Positions 22,815 to 36,174 of a DNA stretch of 64,000 bases are shown here, one piece after another. Made by a program: the position numbers and the translations under genes. This stretch comes from Crotalaria pallida. Lineage: Eukaryota > Streptophyta > Magnoliopsida > Fabales > Fabaceae. The notes beneath the pieces are model-generated. The model had not been told where the DNA came from. It did no database searches and saw only the letters and a list, made by a program, of their open reading frames with translations. The stretch is taken from assembly GCA_037953625.1 (NCBI GenBank), contig CM075651.1, forward strand, positions 129,050,501 to 129,114,500, written 5' to 3'. How positions within the stretch are numbered: position 1 is the stretch's first letter; each line of letters opens with the position of its first letter.

Positions 22815-23750
22815 TCACGAGCTAATGATGCCTACCCTTATAAGAAGAATGTTGAAAGACCTACTACGACCAATAGCGGGAACTCGGTGTGATGGTCCAA
22901 CCTCGGATCATCCCTGTTAGAAGGCCTCAAGCTCGGAAAGGTATTAACGAGCTCGGATGAAGCCTTGACATTAAATAAGCTACAAGACTTATTCGCAGAA
23001 CTCAATCTCCAGAAGATAAGAAAGCTTTATAAGGTATTAATGACATATTATCCCCATATCATCAGAAATAATAGAAAATCATTGTCTATCTTCTTAAAGA
23101 TAAGATTGCACAAAGATCCCTATCAAGTGAATACATCAAACTAGGAAATCTCCCTGATCCAATAAATACCAGTTCCATACTAGGGGCTGAGACAAGATGA
23201 AATACACAGAAATAGCCAAACACACTCAGTGCATATACTCTCAACTATATGCGTTGTATAGCATTAGAGATACAATGTTCCATCCTCGATAGAGAACATC
23301 ATCATCATTCCCTTGTGAGTATCCTAACAAGCAGTAGGATCATACTCTTGCTGCTTTGGAGAAGGTGGTAGTTGCATTTAACCCCACCACGAAGGCTCAT
23401 CAGCCTAACGAAGCTTACTGCCCCTAGTAGTAAGCCTATACATATTTGAAGGAGAACTATGGACCACATAGTCCTTCCTAAAATTAAGGGATATAGCCCT
23501 CAATTACTCTTAAGGGCAGAGCTAATTCATCTCATTCTCCACCTGATGCATAACTTACGTGTGCCTGATAGAACTACGTAGTCTTGATCTCTATAACCTA
23601 CTTCGAACGGGTATATAGGATTAAGAGTCCACTCTTGTTAGACTAAATATATCTTTCAAAAGGATTTTTGTCCTAAGCAAGAGACCTTTGTTCGACTTGG
23701 ACAACACTTATATTGCAAACCGGAAAGAGTATGTCATAAAACACTGATTT
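22815..23750 (+). repeat. LTR-like relic of uncertain type
   Basis: A sharp change in composition starts at TGTCACGAGC. The stretch contains GCTCGGAAAGG, CGAGCTCGGATG and an AATAAATACC TATA-like site near 23159, similar in style to the solo LTR at 19547. No matching second LTR, TSD or coding region could be found, so the boundaries are approximate. Confidence 0.35.
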
Positions 23751-25870
23751 CCAAAAACATTTAGAAATACATGTACATATTGAATACGGTAGAGGTGAGC
23801 AAATTAAAGGTTGGATCGAATTAAACTCGATCAAAATGCCGTTCCAATCCAATCAGATGAAGTTGGATTGAAGTGAATAAGGTGAAGCTAATTTTTTCAT
23901 AAAATCCAATCTGCAATCGGGATGGATGAGATCAGGTCACTTGAAGGAGTTCGATCAAAATACTCTCAGATATTAAATTTTAATTTTATCGAACCTTTAT
24001 ATATGAGTTTTAATTTTTGGCCTCCAATATTTAATTTTTGGCATTCATTTATTTGTAAAAAAGATCAAAATATTCTCAATGTCAAATAATTTCCAACTTT
24101 GAAATATCAAAAACTTAAAAAAATATATACATATACTTCCGACACAATCTTGTCCAAAATATGTTACGATTTATTAATATTGGAAGGGTAAATTTTTTAC
24201 AATTCTAACACGTGATTGTCAGAAATAAGAAAAACCCCAATATAGTACTTTTAATTGTTCTGGCATTTCTTGCCAGATGCTTTCTCTGTCATACAATCAA
24301 TATTTTTCTATCTATGCTGGCTTTATTTGACTCAGTGAATTATGAACTTATACCTGTCTGAATAATGGTATTCTCATGAAATTTTTTGGTCGCATATTGC
24401 TCATTCTTAATTATCATTTAGTCTTTATATATTATCATTTCTTTTGAACTAGCAAATATCTAATTGAGTTTTTGAAGTGGTCATGTTGAGCCTAATAACC
24501 ACACGCGTGTCGCCGTTGTTCGTTTGTGCAATCACTTACAATTATCAATTTTGCTCCATACTTGAATATCTCTAGCAGCACCAAATATCGTGTTATGAAG
24601 AATTTTTTAAATCAAGTCGATACTGATAAGAGATGGGAAAGAATAAGTATTTTTGTTAAAAAATGGTTGAGGATAAAGGATTGAATACTAATCAATATCT
24701 TTCCCAATTCTTTTTTCCCTTTTCGTCATAGTTTATCATATTTTCGATTGTAATTATAATTGATTGATCGATATTTCAATTTCAGTTTTAAACAAAATCA
24801 TCTCATATGTTATAGTTATTTTCTCACCAATCTAAATTTCTAAGTATATGAGTCAATCACTTTACAAAACATCAACCATTCAAGAATAGTATAATCTTGT
24901 TATGGTCTAAATGTTCATCAATCTAATGTGATTTTTCTTTTTAATGCAAATTTAAAATGAAATCCCACAAAATAAGGAAATCATAAACGTTATAGAAATC
25001 AAATTGGGAGCTGTGTTGAAAATCTTGCATTGATCATCAAGATTGTGCCCATGCTTTGAACTTATTTTTTCAATTGTTGAAATGGTACATTTTTAAAAAA
25101 AAAATATATTATTAAATAATATATTTTTGTATAAAAATTACAACTCGTGCATTTCATGGTATAAAAACTAGTGTAAATCAATAAACTTGACTTTCTCTTT
25201 AAAGATAAAAGTGAAATGGCATTATATATTTTTGGTTTAATAAAATTTTTATTCCTTGAAAAATAAAAATTATCCATCGTTAAGTGCAAATATGGTTGAC
25301 GAAGCACGACATCAAATTGCCAAGTGTGACCATTCTATTTGTTTAGCTAATAAATTACAAATAGACTATATAAATTTCTGATTCTATCCAAAATATTCTC
25401 GAGACTGACTTTTCCCTTCATCTTCTTTTGCTTCTGTGCTACCTCCTCTCATCTATTGTTTACTTTTGGAAAATTATGCTTCATTGGGATGCATGTCTTC
25501 TTCAAAAGATCCAAAAACTCAAGCTTAGGACAACTTGAAAGAATGTGATGAAAATCTTCTGTTCGATAAGACGGTACGCCAATTCAAGATGCTTAAGCTT
25601 AGGCATAATGAAGGTAATTGCATTTGCTTAATCATCCTCTAAGGGCTTGCCTACCATTTCTATAGGATGCATATTCTAATACAAACCTTCAAATAAAACA
25701 ATTCAAAGCCTTCATAGAAACATTACTCACATTTCATAATCCATTCTTAGAAAGTGCACTCTCACATTTCAAGTTGGTGAGGATGCAAGCTACCCAAGTT
25801 AACTAGTGGTTAACTTAATTAATTAATCCTAAAATAGAGGAAGCAATTCTAGATATTGGAAGAGAGCTAA
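23751..25870. other. AT-rich intergenic sequence
   Basis: No supported gene. The segment 23785-24000 (GGATCGAATTAAACTCGATC) is a degenerate repeat-like stretch. 25480-25780 may contain remnants related to the F-box/LRR-like fragment that follows, but no open frame survives. Confidence 0.4.
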
Positions 25871-25874
25871 ACAC

Positions 25875-26129
25875 ATGTTTCACTCTGAAATATTGACTAA
25901 GTTTAAACTTGATAAGAAAAATATTATTGAATTCCCATCACCAATTACTTTGAAAGATGCCATATTCATAAATAGTCCCTCAACTCGAGAGTTTTTCTTG
26001 AACTTCATTCCAATCCTTGAAAGAGTTAATCTAACTGATTGTGGATGGATGAATGTTAATGCTATTAATATTATTTCTCCACGGCTTCAATTCTCGAGAA
26101 TCAATATGGCGAATGAGCAAATGTAGTAG
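25875..26129 (+). pseudogene. possible F-box/LRR gene fragment
   Basis: An 83-codon frame contains LERVNLTDCGWMNVNAIN and IISPRLQFSRI, which resembles the leucine-rich repeat wording of plant F-box/LRR (FBD) proteins. There is no F-box, no FBD end and no intact gene around it. The similarity is weak and rests on pattern recall. Confidence 0.3.
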
Positions 26130-26573
26130 AAGCTAAAATCTATGAAAGAAACCGCAGGAAGGCTTCTCCTAAGATTTTTCACTATAGAATTGCTCATATT
26201 GCATCTTGGCATCTTCAAAGTATGAAGGGAGGGAGCACCTTCAAAGGAAAAAGACACCAAATAAAAAGATAGCAAATAGAAAAACAAACCCAACCAACAC
26301 CATCTGAACTAATTATAGTACTAAATTAATTTAATTTTAATCTAATATGTATGACAAAGGAAATGTCAGCACAACTCCAATTAACTAGGAAGATTGCTAG
26401 AATATTTCTCATAACATGGCCATATATAATGTGAAAAAGTATAGTAGAATTCAAATGTTTGACAGTCTGATTATATACTTGCCCTTAAACCCACCACTAG
26501 CATTTTGACAAACAAAGATATGCAATGGATTAAAAATCAGTTATGTACATAAGCATGTAAACCGTACCTCTAT

Positions 26574-26641
26574 GTGTAAAACATGAAATTGAACAAAGGT
26601 GTCATTTGTGCATACAATACATGCATCAGGTCCTGGACCCT
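26574..26641 (-). other. orphan exon-like segment
   Basis: On the minus strand a good acceptor (TTGTTTCAG) is followed by about 68 open bases containing GPGPDACIVCTNDTF and HVLHIE, then a donor-like GTACGG. It looks like one real exon. I cannot name the gene, and the neighbouring exons were not found with confidence; a second code-like minus stretch is at 28250-28331. Confidence 0.3.
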
Positions 26642-26804
26642 GAAACAACAAGCAAGAGTAAATACGAATAGTTCTAGTCATCGAAGTAAGAAGCAGATAA
26701 ATGGAAAAGTTAGTCCCTAATAGAGTATTTGTAACTTATATGCTAACTAAATAGAACGGGTTGAATTGTGGTGAAGATCCAACAATTCAGTTTTGCATAT
26801 CATT

Positions 26805-27033
26805 CTCTTTATCCATGTCATCCAATCAAAAATTGCCAACTCATATCACTCTTGCAGACTTTTAATGTTGATGTGGTGATCCGTTAGTTATGTTAGCACA
26901 TAACATTGTATCCCTAATGATAGAGACCAAAACTAAATTTCTTGAACACCTAAGGATTGAGATATGTTTTTTTTAAGGACTAAATAAAAAAACCCTGTTT
27001 TTTTTTCAAGAACTAAAACATTAATTAAGCCTA
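26805..27033. mobile_element. right arm of a GGCTTA-family MITE
   Basis: Ends CATTAATTAAGCC and carries the family words ATGTTGATGTGG, CCGTTAG and GACCAAAAC in the same order as the right arm of the 12297 element. The left arm is absent. Confidence 0.5.
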
Positions 27034-29395
27034 TATTTTATATTTTTTGTAAAAAAATTAAAATGTGATTTCCATAAAAGGTATTTTTTCTTTTCTATCT
27101 CTTAATTTCAATTTAAAAAATAATTAAACTTAACTCGTTTTTAAGGTAACGTTCTTAAAACTCTATGGATTCTTCAAGCCCTAAAATAGATTGATGTTGG
27201 CCTAAACAGAGCTCATTTATATTTCAGTGACAAAATGATAATAACAAAGTCCATTATATATATCAAGTGGTACAACAATAGTTTAACATTCTCGGACCCA
27301 TGGTATACTATAAGTAAATAAAGAATATATGTTATGTAGATAACATGATTGTGTGTTGTGCTTGGTTTGAAAAAGGTGGAGAGCTACAAGAAAGTGAAAG
27401 TGGATGAGGGTTCCTCATTTACCCAAGCTGTAGAGATTGGATCTTAATCGTAATATCGAAGGATTTGGGAATTTTCATAAAGATGCCTCAACAAGCCACC
27501 CATCATTCCTATCTTTTTTTTTTTAAAAAAAAACCACCCATCATCGAATCAAATCGTTTTGTTGATGATGGAAGTGAGAGATGGAAGAGAAGTCTTTTGT
27601 TAAATATTTCCAATTCCTTTTGCTTACATGTTTCTTCTCTAATTAATCTTTATTTTTCATTCTTGGCACATCCACCAATTGTTCAACTAATTAGATACAA
27701 ATATTGTATGTCAAAGAAGCATTTAACCTTGCTTGCATAGAAACACACACTATTTAGAGGAAAGAAGAAGTTACTTTCTAATGACAAAAAGTGAATATAC
27801 CCTCAGCAAATGATCAATTAAAAAAAATTATATCTAGGATAAAAATTAATCAGACTTATGGCAAATAGTTTTTGTTATGCAAGATTAAAATTCAAAATAA
27901 AATAAAATATGTTATAGTTAAATCAAGTTATTTCGAATGTATGTTTTCGTCAATAAAAACCTTCATACACACCCCAATTCAATTGGTTAAATCCGAGCTA
28001 CATGAAATAAAAAAAAATCATGTTATCCCATGATTATCTTGTTTTTCGTTCTATGAAAATATCAAAGTAATTACCACTATAAGCATATCCTACATTCAAA
28101 CAAGAATTAGTGACATTGCCTATTATATTTAGGATTAAACGATATATTGTTAAAATATTAATCAAAATTCAAACTAATTCATATTTCAAGACAACCGAAC
28201 TTACATGGGACAGAGATATGTTGCTTTTCAATTGCCTTATTGCGAATGGGCTGCAAACAATAGTGATAGTGTCTCCACATTGTTTATCAACTGCATCTGA
28301 GAAAAGATCTTTAACGATAGTAAAACTATGATAAGAAATCTTCTCCATTGTTGTTGATTCTTGCTTGTCACATGAAATAAAAAATATATAAGTTCATTGT
28401 TTGAAAGGACCTATCCAACATACTTTCAAAAAGAAATGATGCCCTCAATGAACAACTTTAATGAGCTCAGACCAATATAATTATCTTCAAAGTAATATTC
28501 ATAAAATCAGGATGCGAGATTACCAAAAGGCAAGTTAAAAAAAAATTAATGCACAAAACATTTTTACCCTACATAAAATTTATATACTTGTTTATAATAC
28601 TAGCTAAAAATCATTTTGATGTAACGATATCATCAAGTTTAAGATAACATATGTGAAAGAATAATGTTTGTGATGCAAATATATTTTGAAAAATAGACCA
28701 ATAAGTTTAGCTATGTGTAAAATGGAAACATGTTTTACACTTTGAGCATTAGATAGTTGTTTACTCATACTTAAAATTCTCAAATATTACTCACTTTGAA
28801 TTAATAGATTTAAATCAAGTTAGAGAAAAAATATTAATTAAAAAAAACATTAGTATGTTGGAAAAAATAGTTTTCTATATTGAAAATAAGCTTTAACTTG
28901 GAAAACTATTAAAAATAATTATTAAAAACATAGCAATGAAATAAACAAAAATCAAAGGCATTTAAACAAACTAAAAAAAACTAAAATACACAAATAAAGA
29001 AAATTATTAAGATAAATAAACGCAAAAAATATAAAAAAATACAACGACCCAGAGAAGTGAAAATGGTAGAGAGCTTGAGGGTGACGAGTGAAAGACGTCC
29101 TATAAAATCTCTTTGTTTTTGCCTGCTGCACACTCCCCTGTAGCAAACACCCTCTCTCTTGTACTCTTTTCCAATACATAATAAAAGAAGCCATTGATTT
29201 CACAAAGCTTACGAACCCAAGTTGTATTTTTGCATTTTATTATTTCCATTGCAAAAATATAATTTTCCTAGCAGAAACAACTATTTAACTAGAATTAGTT
29301 TATCACACAATGGTTAGTTCATTGGTTTAATTTTATGAGATAACTAAACATACACATTAAGTATTTAAGTTTGATTGTTAGTGTTACATAGACGA
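27034..29395. other. AT-rich intergenic sequence
   Basis: No gene is supported. The minus frame 28952-29203 begins with code-like wording (MASFIMYWKRVQERG) but turns into low-complexity Phe/Leu-rich sequence. Poly(A)/poly(T) runs are common. Confidence 0.4.
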
Positions 29396-29420
29396 AAAAA
29401 AATTGGTTACTAGACCTTTT

Positions 29421-29552
29421 CATATCAGCTTGATACATGATAAATCCTCACATAAGTTGGTAGATGCCTTCACTAAACCTCTACTGGTTGCTCCTTCTCT
29501 TTCTCTCATGTCCAAGTTGAGACAAAATAAAAGTGTTAAGAGGGCCTTATAA
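29421..29552 (+). pseudogene. copia RNase H C-terminus remnant
   Basis: 43 codons ending in TAA contain HKLVDAFTKPLLV followed by SLMSKLRQNK, the conserved end of Ty1/copia pol (…LADxFTKPL…). A purine-rich TTTGAGGGGGCATA follows at about 29588, matching a polypurine tract, and LTR-like sequence begins there. The remainder of the element is gone. Confidence 0.7.
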
Positions 29553-29636
29553 TTAGGGACGGAAGGAGTCTTATCTACTTCCAATCTTTGAGGGGGCATA
29601 GTGCACAGTAACCAATTTTTTAACCATTGTAAATTT

Positions 29637-29978
29637 TTTTTTTGAACAGCAAAATAAAAATTTATTAATCAAGAGCATTCAAGCATCAAAGTACAAACAA
29701 TTGACCCCACCTTCTATGAAGGGTTTGTCAAAGAGTACCCTATCATGTGCTCAAAAATGCCCAACCAAGAAAATACAATAATGCACTTCACACCTTCGTG
29801 AAGTTAATACAATGGAATTTGTTTTACGAACATACAAATGTTACCCCCACCACTTCTACCCAACCATACACATAACATACACCCCATCGCCTAACTCTCC
29901 TATTTAAAGTCCTACCTCCTTAAAAACCTTGCTAAGAGCAAAACCCAAAGGGAAAAAACTCAAAGCAACGAAAAAAAA
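29637..29978 (-). mobile_element. 5'-truncated retroposed sequence (LINE 3' end type)
   Basis: 342 bp ending in poly(A) on the minus strand (poly(T) at 29637), flanked by direct repeats of ATTGTAAATTT at 29626-29636 and 29979-29989. It has no coding region and resembles the 3' UTR of a LINE. Confidence 0.6.
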
Positions 29979-30194
29979 ATTGTAAATTTAATAATCAGGT
30001 AGGGATTAGCTAGTTATATACTTTTAGTTTCTCTTGGAATAAAATTATTGTCTTATAAAAAAAAAGTTAGAGATTAGTTTTTATTGGAAGTAGCCGTTGA
30101 TTATTAGTCATTGTTGATGCTTCCGTAGATTATTATTGGAAGTAATTCTAGAAGAAGTTAGTTAGAAGTTAAATTAGTTAACCGGTAAGTGTTT

Positions 30195-32019
30195 TTTTTT
30201 ATACAACTGAAAGCTAAAAACAAAAACAGAAGAGAAGAAAAAAACTAGCCCCTATTGAAGAGGACGCATATACTATCAGCAAGCAAAGAACGCAGAATCG
30301 CAGCAGGGGGGAGTCCCAGTACTTCAGTAACTCAGTATTAGAAGCTCCATGCTTCGCAAACCAATCCACACAGGAGTTGCCTTCCCTCAAAGTATGGACA
30401 AAAGAAACATACCTGAATTCAGACAACATCTTCCTAATCTCCTGAATGTAGCAAGCATAAGAATGAAAAGGGGAAACATCTCGGAGAACCAATCTAACAA
30501 CTTCCATAGAATCCGTTTGGCACTGCAGGCTGCTAAAACCTCTAGATTTAGCAAGTTGGAGGCCTCGAAGTAACGCCAGAAGCTCAACCTGAAGGATAGA
30601 AGTATGACCAAAGTAACCAGAGAAAGCACACACCCAATTTCCATGAACATCACGAAATATACCACCAAAACCAGAGGGACCAGGATTACCAAAGGAGGAG
30701 CCATCAATATTTAAAATGAAATCCGCATTAACATCAGGACACCAACACACTAGACGCTGAGCAGTAGGAACAGGTGAAGAAGGAACCTGCGGGATGCCTG
30801 CGAACGCAACATCTCTAACCATCCAATTAACATTACGAACGATATCATAAAAATTCCATGCCACAGAATTAAAGACTGTATGGTTTCTGTTACGCCAAAT
30901 CCACCAGATTATAATAAGAAACAGATGCCCATTTTTACCACAGGCAAAGGACTTAAGCCAAGAGAAAAAGTCCAGAGAAAAGAAATCAGTGCAGTTACTA
31001 AAACCATAGAAATCCCACAAGCGTCTAGCCGTTAAGCAATCCGGTAAACAGTGAGACTGATTTTCGACCGGACAGGAGCAAAGAGGGCAGGCAGTGGAAG
31101 AGGACATATGACGTTGATTTCTCATTTCATTCGTAGGGAGAGCAGAGTGCCAGCACAGCCAGACGAAAAACCGAATTTTCTCAAGCGTGCACAGCTTCCA
31201 AATCCACGTCCACGAATTAGTATCCACCACAGTAGAACTATCTCATGACAACCAACAGTAACCATCAGAGACAGAGTACCTACCATTTTCCGTTGCTGTC
31301 CAAATCACGGAATCGTCAACAGTATTGTTCTTCCAAAAAGGAACCAGCTCAATCTCGGTTTTCAAAGAGGGAGGAAGCAGAGTTGCTAGCCTCTCAAAGT
31401 GCCACCCACCATCAAAAACATCAGCAACAGAAAGTTGGGTGTCCTGAATATCAACGAAAGGCACAAAGTTACATAAAGGGCCGATATCCACCCATTTGTC
31501 AAACCAGAAAGAGACATTCCCTCTCCCAAGTCTAATGCGAAAACCTCCCTTTAAAATTTGAACAGCTTTATAAATGGCCTGCCAAGCGTGAGATGCGCCT
31601 GAACGCCGTGGGGCTTGCAAGACGCTGAAGTGACCCAGATATTTGTGCCGAAGCAGCTGAACCCAAAGTTTCGAGTCATCATGTAAAAGCGCCCAGATTA
31701 ACTTGCCAATCATCTCGACATTGCACTTCCTTGCCTGTCTTATTCCTAATCCCCCAAGTTTCCTAGAACAAGCAACCTTGTCCCACTTAACAAGAGTAAA
31801 GACCCGGTTGTTAGTAGGATGGGATCCCCAAAGAAAGGATCTGGAGAGAGAGTCAATCGATTCACAAACAGCCGAGGGAATCCAATAAATTTGCATCGGA
31901 TAAATGGGGATATCAGTCATAACTGAACGAACCAGGGTGAGTTTGCCTGCTTTGTTGAGAAGAGAATTTTTCCAACCAGCCAGCCTACGTTGCAGCTTCT
32001 CAATAATAAACGCAAATAA
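30195..32019 (-). mobile_element. 5'-truncated L1-type LINE with TSD
   Basis: A perfect 16-bp TSD, TAACCGGTAAGTGTTT, flanks it at 30179-30194 and 32020-32035. The minus-strand 3' end has a run of about nine A. Only the last third of ORF2 is present (1.8 kb), as usual for LINEs truncated during target-primed reverse transcription. Confidence 0.9.
30214..31920 (-). pseudogene. LINE ORF2 C-terminal part: RT tail, zf-RVT, RNase H
   Basis: Two segments in one frame, separated by a stop near 31243. The upstream part (31920-31243) has SLSRSFLWG, KLGGLGIRQARKCN and RLGRGNVSFWFDKW, the region after the RT palm in plant L1 elements. The downstream part (31230-30214) has the zinc-binding zf-RVT region (IRFFVWLCWHSALPTNEM, CPLCSCPVENQSH) and an RNase H domain (FILNIDGSSFGNPGPSGFGG … VELLALLRGL … QTDSMEVV … NSCVDWFAKHG). 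The catalytic acidic residues of RNase H are visible. The RT catalytic core is not included, so no autonomous activity is possible. Confidence 0.85.
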
Positions 32020-32094
32020 TAACCGGTAAGTGTTTATAATATAGGAAAAGTTTTTTATGCTTCCAATTTCAACTAATATTTATCTATTTTTGTA

Positions 32095-32098
<4 letters not shown>

Positions 32099-32131
<33 letters not shown>
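32099..32131. repeat. (TA)n microsatellite
   Basis: About sixteen TA units, next to a SINE-like sequence. Confidence 0.85.
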
Positions 32132-32137
<6 letters not shown>

Positions 32138-32139
32138 AT

Positions 32140-32334
32140 CCACGGTATTTTCAGGGATCCACTACTATTAATGGGGGCCTTGAGATTAATTCGTTTCGAG
32201 ATCATGAGTGTGTCTCTCCTAGCGTGGTGTTTTTCCTAAGAATCGAATCCGGGACTACTAGTACCCGAATCTCATTCCTAGGATATCAGTTGGTTCTACA
32301 ATATCAACCGAGACAACTCCCATTAGTTTTATGC
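32140..32334 (-). mobile_element. SINE-like element
   Basis: The minus strand contains GGATTCGATTC (B-box-like) downstream of GTAGAACCAACTGATATCC, arranged as in tRNA-derived SINEs; it ends beside the (TA)n run. No clear TSD was seen. Confidence 0.4.
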
Positions 32335-32886
32335 ATGAAAATTCTTTTTTAATTTATTTCTTGTTTTCAACTTCAAATTTTATCCACCTTTATCCTATTA
32401 CAAATAGTCAAGTACCACCAATCTTACCATATCACCATTGTCATCAATCATCATATCCAAGTTCATTATAACGGTTGTTCCACTGATGTATCGACGTCAT
32501 TGTTTTTAACAATTTTTCAAAAATATGATGGCTAATGTTGTTATTTTTTATTTTCCTTAAGAATAAAGTTATCATTTATCATTATTTTAATCTTAAATCT
32601 CGACTATCAAGCTTTAATTTTCAATTAATAAATTAATAGTAGTACTCTGTCCTTCCTTTCTATATCTTTTGGTCTATTATTCATTTTTTCCATTACGTAA
32701 CTTTTATCTTTTTACAATTTCGATGCATATATAATCATATTTTTAGTTTAATTTTAACCCTTCATTCAATCATTTATTTTACTCAACATTAATTCTATTT
32801 TTATCTTCTTTCTCATCTTTAAACTATTATTCATTTGATACACTTCCTAATAAAAATTAAATACTATTGCAATTTTCAATAAGAAT
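32335..32886. other. AT-rich intergenic sequence
   Basis: No gene seen. Confidence 0.5.
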
Positions 32887-32888
32887 TA

Positions 32889-33239
32889 CTCCCTCCGTTT
32901 CAGAAAGTTTGGTCTTTTAAGACTGAACACACAGATTAAGAAAATGTTAATTAGTGTAGGTATTATGTATAATATGTCCAAAATACTCCTATTTAATCTT
33001 TATTGAAAAATGTAGTAGTATTTAATTTTTATTAGTAAGTGTGTCCATTAATTAAAATGTATAGTGGTTTAGAGATGAGAGAGATGATAAAAATAGAATT
33101 AATGAGGAGTAAGAGAAATGATTGAATGAAATGTTAAAATTGAAAAAAAAATGTTTGTGTATTGAAAATGTAAAAGACCAAACTTTGTGAAACAAGAAAA
33201 AAAAAGGCTAAAAGACTAAACTTTCTGAAACGGAGGGAG
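32889..33239. mobile_element. Stowaway-like MITE
   Basis: 351 bp with inverted ends CTCCCTCCGTTTCAGAAAGT and ACTTTCTGAAACGGAGGGAG and TA target duplications on both sides (32887-32888, 33240-33241). The TIRs extend through GTTTGGTCTTTTA. Typical non-autonomous Tc1/mariner relative. Confidence 0.88.
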
Positions 33240-33241
33240 TA

Positions 33242-34403
33242 AATAGGAATATTTTATATAAAACATATATAAAACTTACAATAATCAATACTTTTCTAAT
33301 ATGTATGTCCAAATCTGAAAAAAAAAAAAAAATCCGAGAGCGTATTAAATAAAAAGAGCATTAAAATCGAAAACTCAAAACAGAGCATCAAAACATCATC
33401 CATAATATATAAGAACCTCATGTACTCTTCATTTATTTTTAAGAAAATTCATTTACGTGATTCATTTTACTTTTGCTTCGCATGCATTCTAATATATAAT
33501 TCTAGTTTATTGAATGGCAATAAAAATAAATTAAAACACTATATCTTCACACATTACAACAAATCAACCAAGGTTTGCACACTTAATATCCTCACCATAA
33601 ATAATTTCACAATTTATCAACAAGTTTTGGAAAAAAAAAATTTTGTTTCAATCAAGGATTTATTATCTTAATCATTAAAAATGATCAGATTAATTTTACT
33701 ACTGGTCAAAGGCATAAATTAACCATCCTAATTCCTAACCAATAACCCGAAGATTAAACAAATGAACACGAAAAAAAAAGTCTTCAGGTTCACTACCCAC
33801 AACTTTCAAAAGAAAAAGGTTCACTACCCACTTCATGGTTGACTAATGTTAAAGTTCATGCACTGCTAGTAAGGCTGACCCACACCCGAATCTGGAGGGT
33901 GAAAACACTGCCGCGGCACAATGATTAGCATATTTAAAAGAGAAATTAAACAGGCATATTACTTGAATTATTTAAACGCATCAGCACATTAAATCAGTTC
34001 GAAAGGAAATAATTAATGGAGCATCAAGTTGACATGTAGTAGTCATGGACCTGAAATTCACTAGCTAGCAAGTGGATATTCACTGAAAAAGCTTGTTTTA
34101 AGATTTCGTTAGTAAGAAAATAGGTAGAGAAATTCTTACATTCCCAGATTCTCTAAAGAACAAATTAATCCATGCATGTATAAAAAGAGAAATTAAAGGA
34201 TTACATGTTAATATATTAAATTTATGATATCATATAAAAACATTTGACGATAATATCTGGGTAGTTGATCGCGGGGCTATCGCTGGCGATTGCGGCGGAG
34301 CGGTGACCGGAAGCAATGGAACGCGACACACCACAAGAAAAGTTGATATTTAGGACGAATAATTTGTGGCAGTTTTATTAACTCCCATCGGTGATTAATA
34401 TAT
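33242..34403. other. intergenic sequence upstream of a putative gene
   Basis: AT-rich, with a GC-rich patch at 34260-34330 (GCGGGGCTATCGCTGGCG). It may include the promoter of the putative transcript starting near 34400; no TATA box could be fixed. Confidence 0.4.
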
Positions 34404-36174
34404 ACCTGCATGTTGCGTCAGTTTTATCAACGGCCGCTAGTTGCAAGCCCGCACGTACACACTAGCACGCGCACCACTCGACGTTCTGATCTCTCCCTTT
34501 CCAAAACACAACGTTCTCTTACGCTCGAGTCTCGAAACTCAGCCTTGCGTTCTCTCACTCTCGTTCGAACCAAGCTTCACCTTCGTCTCCTTCAAGCTCT
34601 GCTGGTTCCAGCGCTGATCCATCTTTGTAGAAGCTCCGATTCGATTCACCTTCATCCTTCACCTTCGGTATGTCTTCATTCCATTTCTTAATTTCGAACC
34701 TAATAATTAACCCCAATTTCCTTTTCTATTATCCCTTCGGTTTTCTTAATTTGGAACCCTAATAACTCCAATTTCAGAACCAATTACCGATAACCCCAAT
34801 TCCTTTGAAAGAGAGACACGTTAGTGATGATTTTTAGTCAAAATGCTTTTGTTGAGGTTTGGATTTTTGTTAATTCTATGTTTGGATAAAGATTCTAGTA
34901 TGCAATTTTGTACATATGAGTTATAAAAATGTGCATCATTTTGGTCCTGATGTGTTCTATCAGAATGGTGTACTTCTATACTGTTATACTATAACAAAGC
35001 AGAAGAAATAATTTTGTTTGAGGTTAAAATGATGTCTTCTTTTTAGCCTATGTACAACAATACTACTAAAGCTTTTGTGTTTTATTACAACAGGCTATTA
35101 GGCGATAAATCACCTTTTTCTCAACAGAACTTACAAGGGGATGTCCTTGACCGTGATGAGGAGACAGCTCGAATTCAGTGTAAGCATTTTATTCTCTTTG
35201 TTTTGGAAATTCCAAATTGGCTAATTGGTACTTAACTCAAGTAACTAAGCTAAGATGCAGGGTATGTCACAACAAGCATACATGTCACAGAGTAGCAGTT
35301 AAATTGTGCAAGTTGAAGTTTCTGCTGCTTTCAGCATATGCAATTTGTTGTTAGACCGATTACTCCGTTAGCCTATACAACATCGCTCTTTATGATGTGT
35401 TCCCCCCCACCCCCAACCCTTCTTTCATGCAATGGTTGTTGCTGTAAAGAAATCCTTAGATATCATAATATATGAATACCGTCCACTATAATCTTCAGGC
35501 AAGCATCAACCACACCATTCAATTTCATTGCTTAAAGCGTAGTCTTCGCATTCATTGCTTTTACTTTGTGAGAATGTTATATGTTTTTGGTTTAATTCAT
35601 TGTCTGTTCTTACTTTTTTTTTACTATGTAGTTAGATTCAATGATTTTATTAATTTATATATTTTTTCTATATTGTTCCATTCAACGTGAAGCTTGAATT
35701 TATGTTTAGGCTTTCTCACATCCTAATCTCCATCTCTTTGTTATATGCATGTAGAGAATCTCTTTGTTCTAACTTTGAAGGTGAATTTCTTTGCTCTTGC
35801 TTTTACATTAAAATTTATCAAATTCAAATAGTTCAATTTTAGTTCCTATTTGAGTTCCTAATGGATTCTGCACACACACTTTCTAATGTTTTTTTTTTTG
35901 GTTTTGTTCTTCACCATATCTGTTGTTGTTGCTGCTGCTACGTTATGCTGATGTTGCTGTTGAAGTTGGGAATCAAATGGTACGCTCTGTTATGATAATT
36001 ATATAAAATCTCGATAGGAAATTGGAATAATGATAGCCATATAAGCATAATAATATCTGATTAATGTTCTTGGTTATAGCAGTTAGGTTAGGCAAATGAT
36101 GTGCTTTCTATAGATGCAAATTGTGTTTTATATATTATATTGTGTCTAATGTGTCCATTGATTCCTAATAATAA

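Larger units (their letters stand above)
29597..32160 (+). repeat. copia LTR remnant holding two LINE-type insertions
   Basis: Sequence after the polypurine tract continues across two insertions: up to 29636, 29979-30194, and from 32020 on. Removing the inserts and one copy of each TSD restores one continuous AT-rich LTR-like stretch. The right boundary is not determinable. Confidence 0.45.

Noticed and set aside
34410..34691. 93-codon frame in the C/T-rich leader
   Set aside because: Low-complexity Leu/Ser/His-rich sequence typical of a translated 5' UTR; it runs past a good splice donor at 34667.
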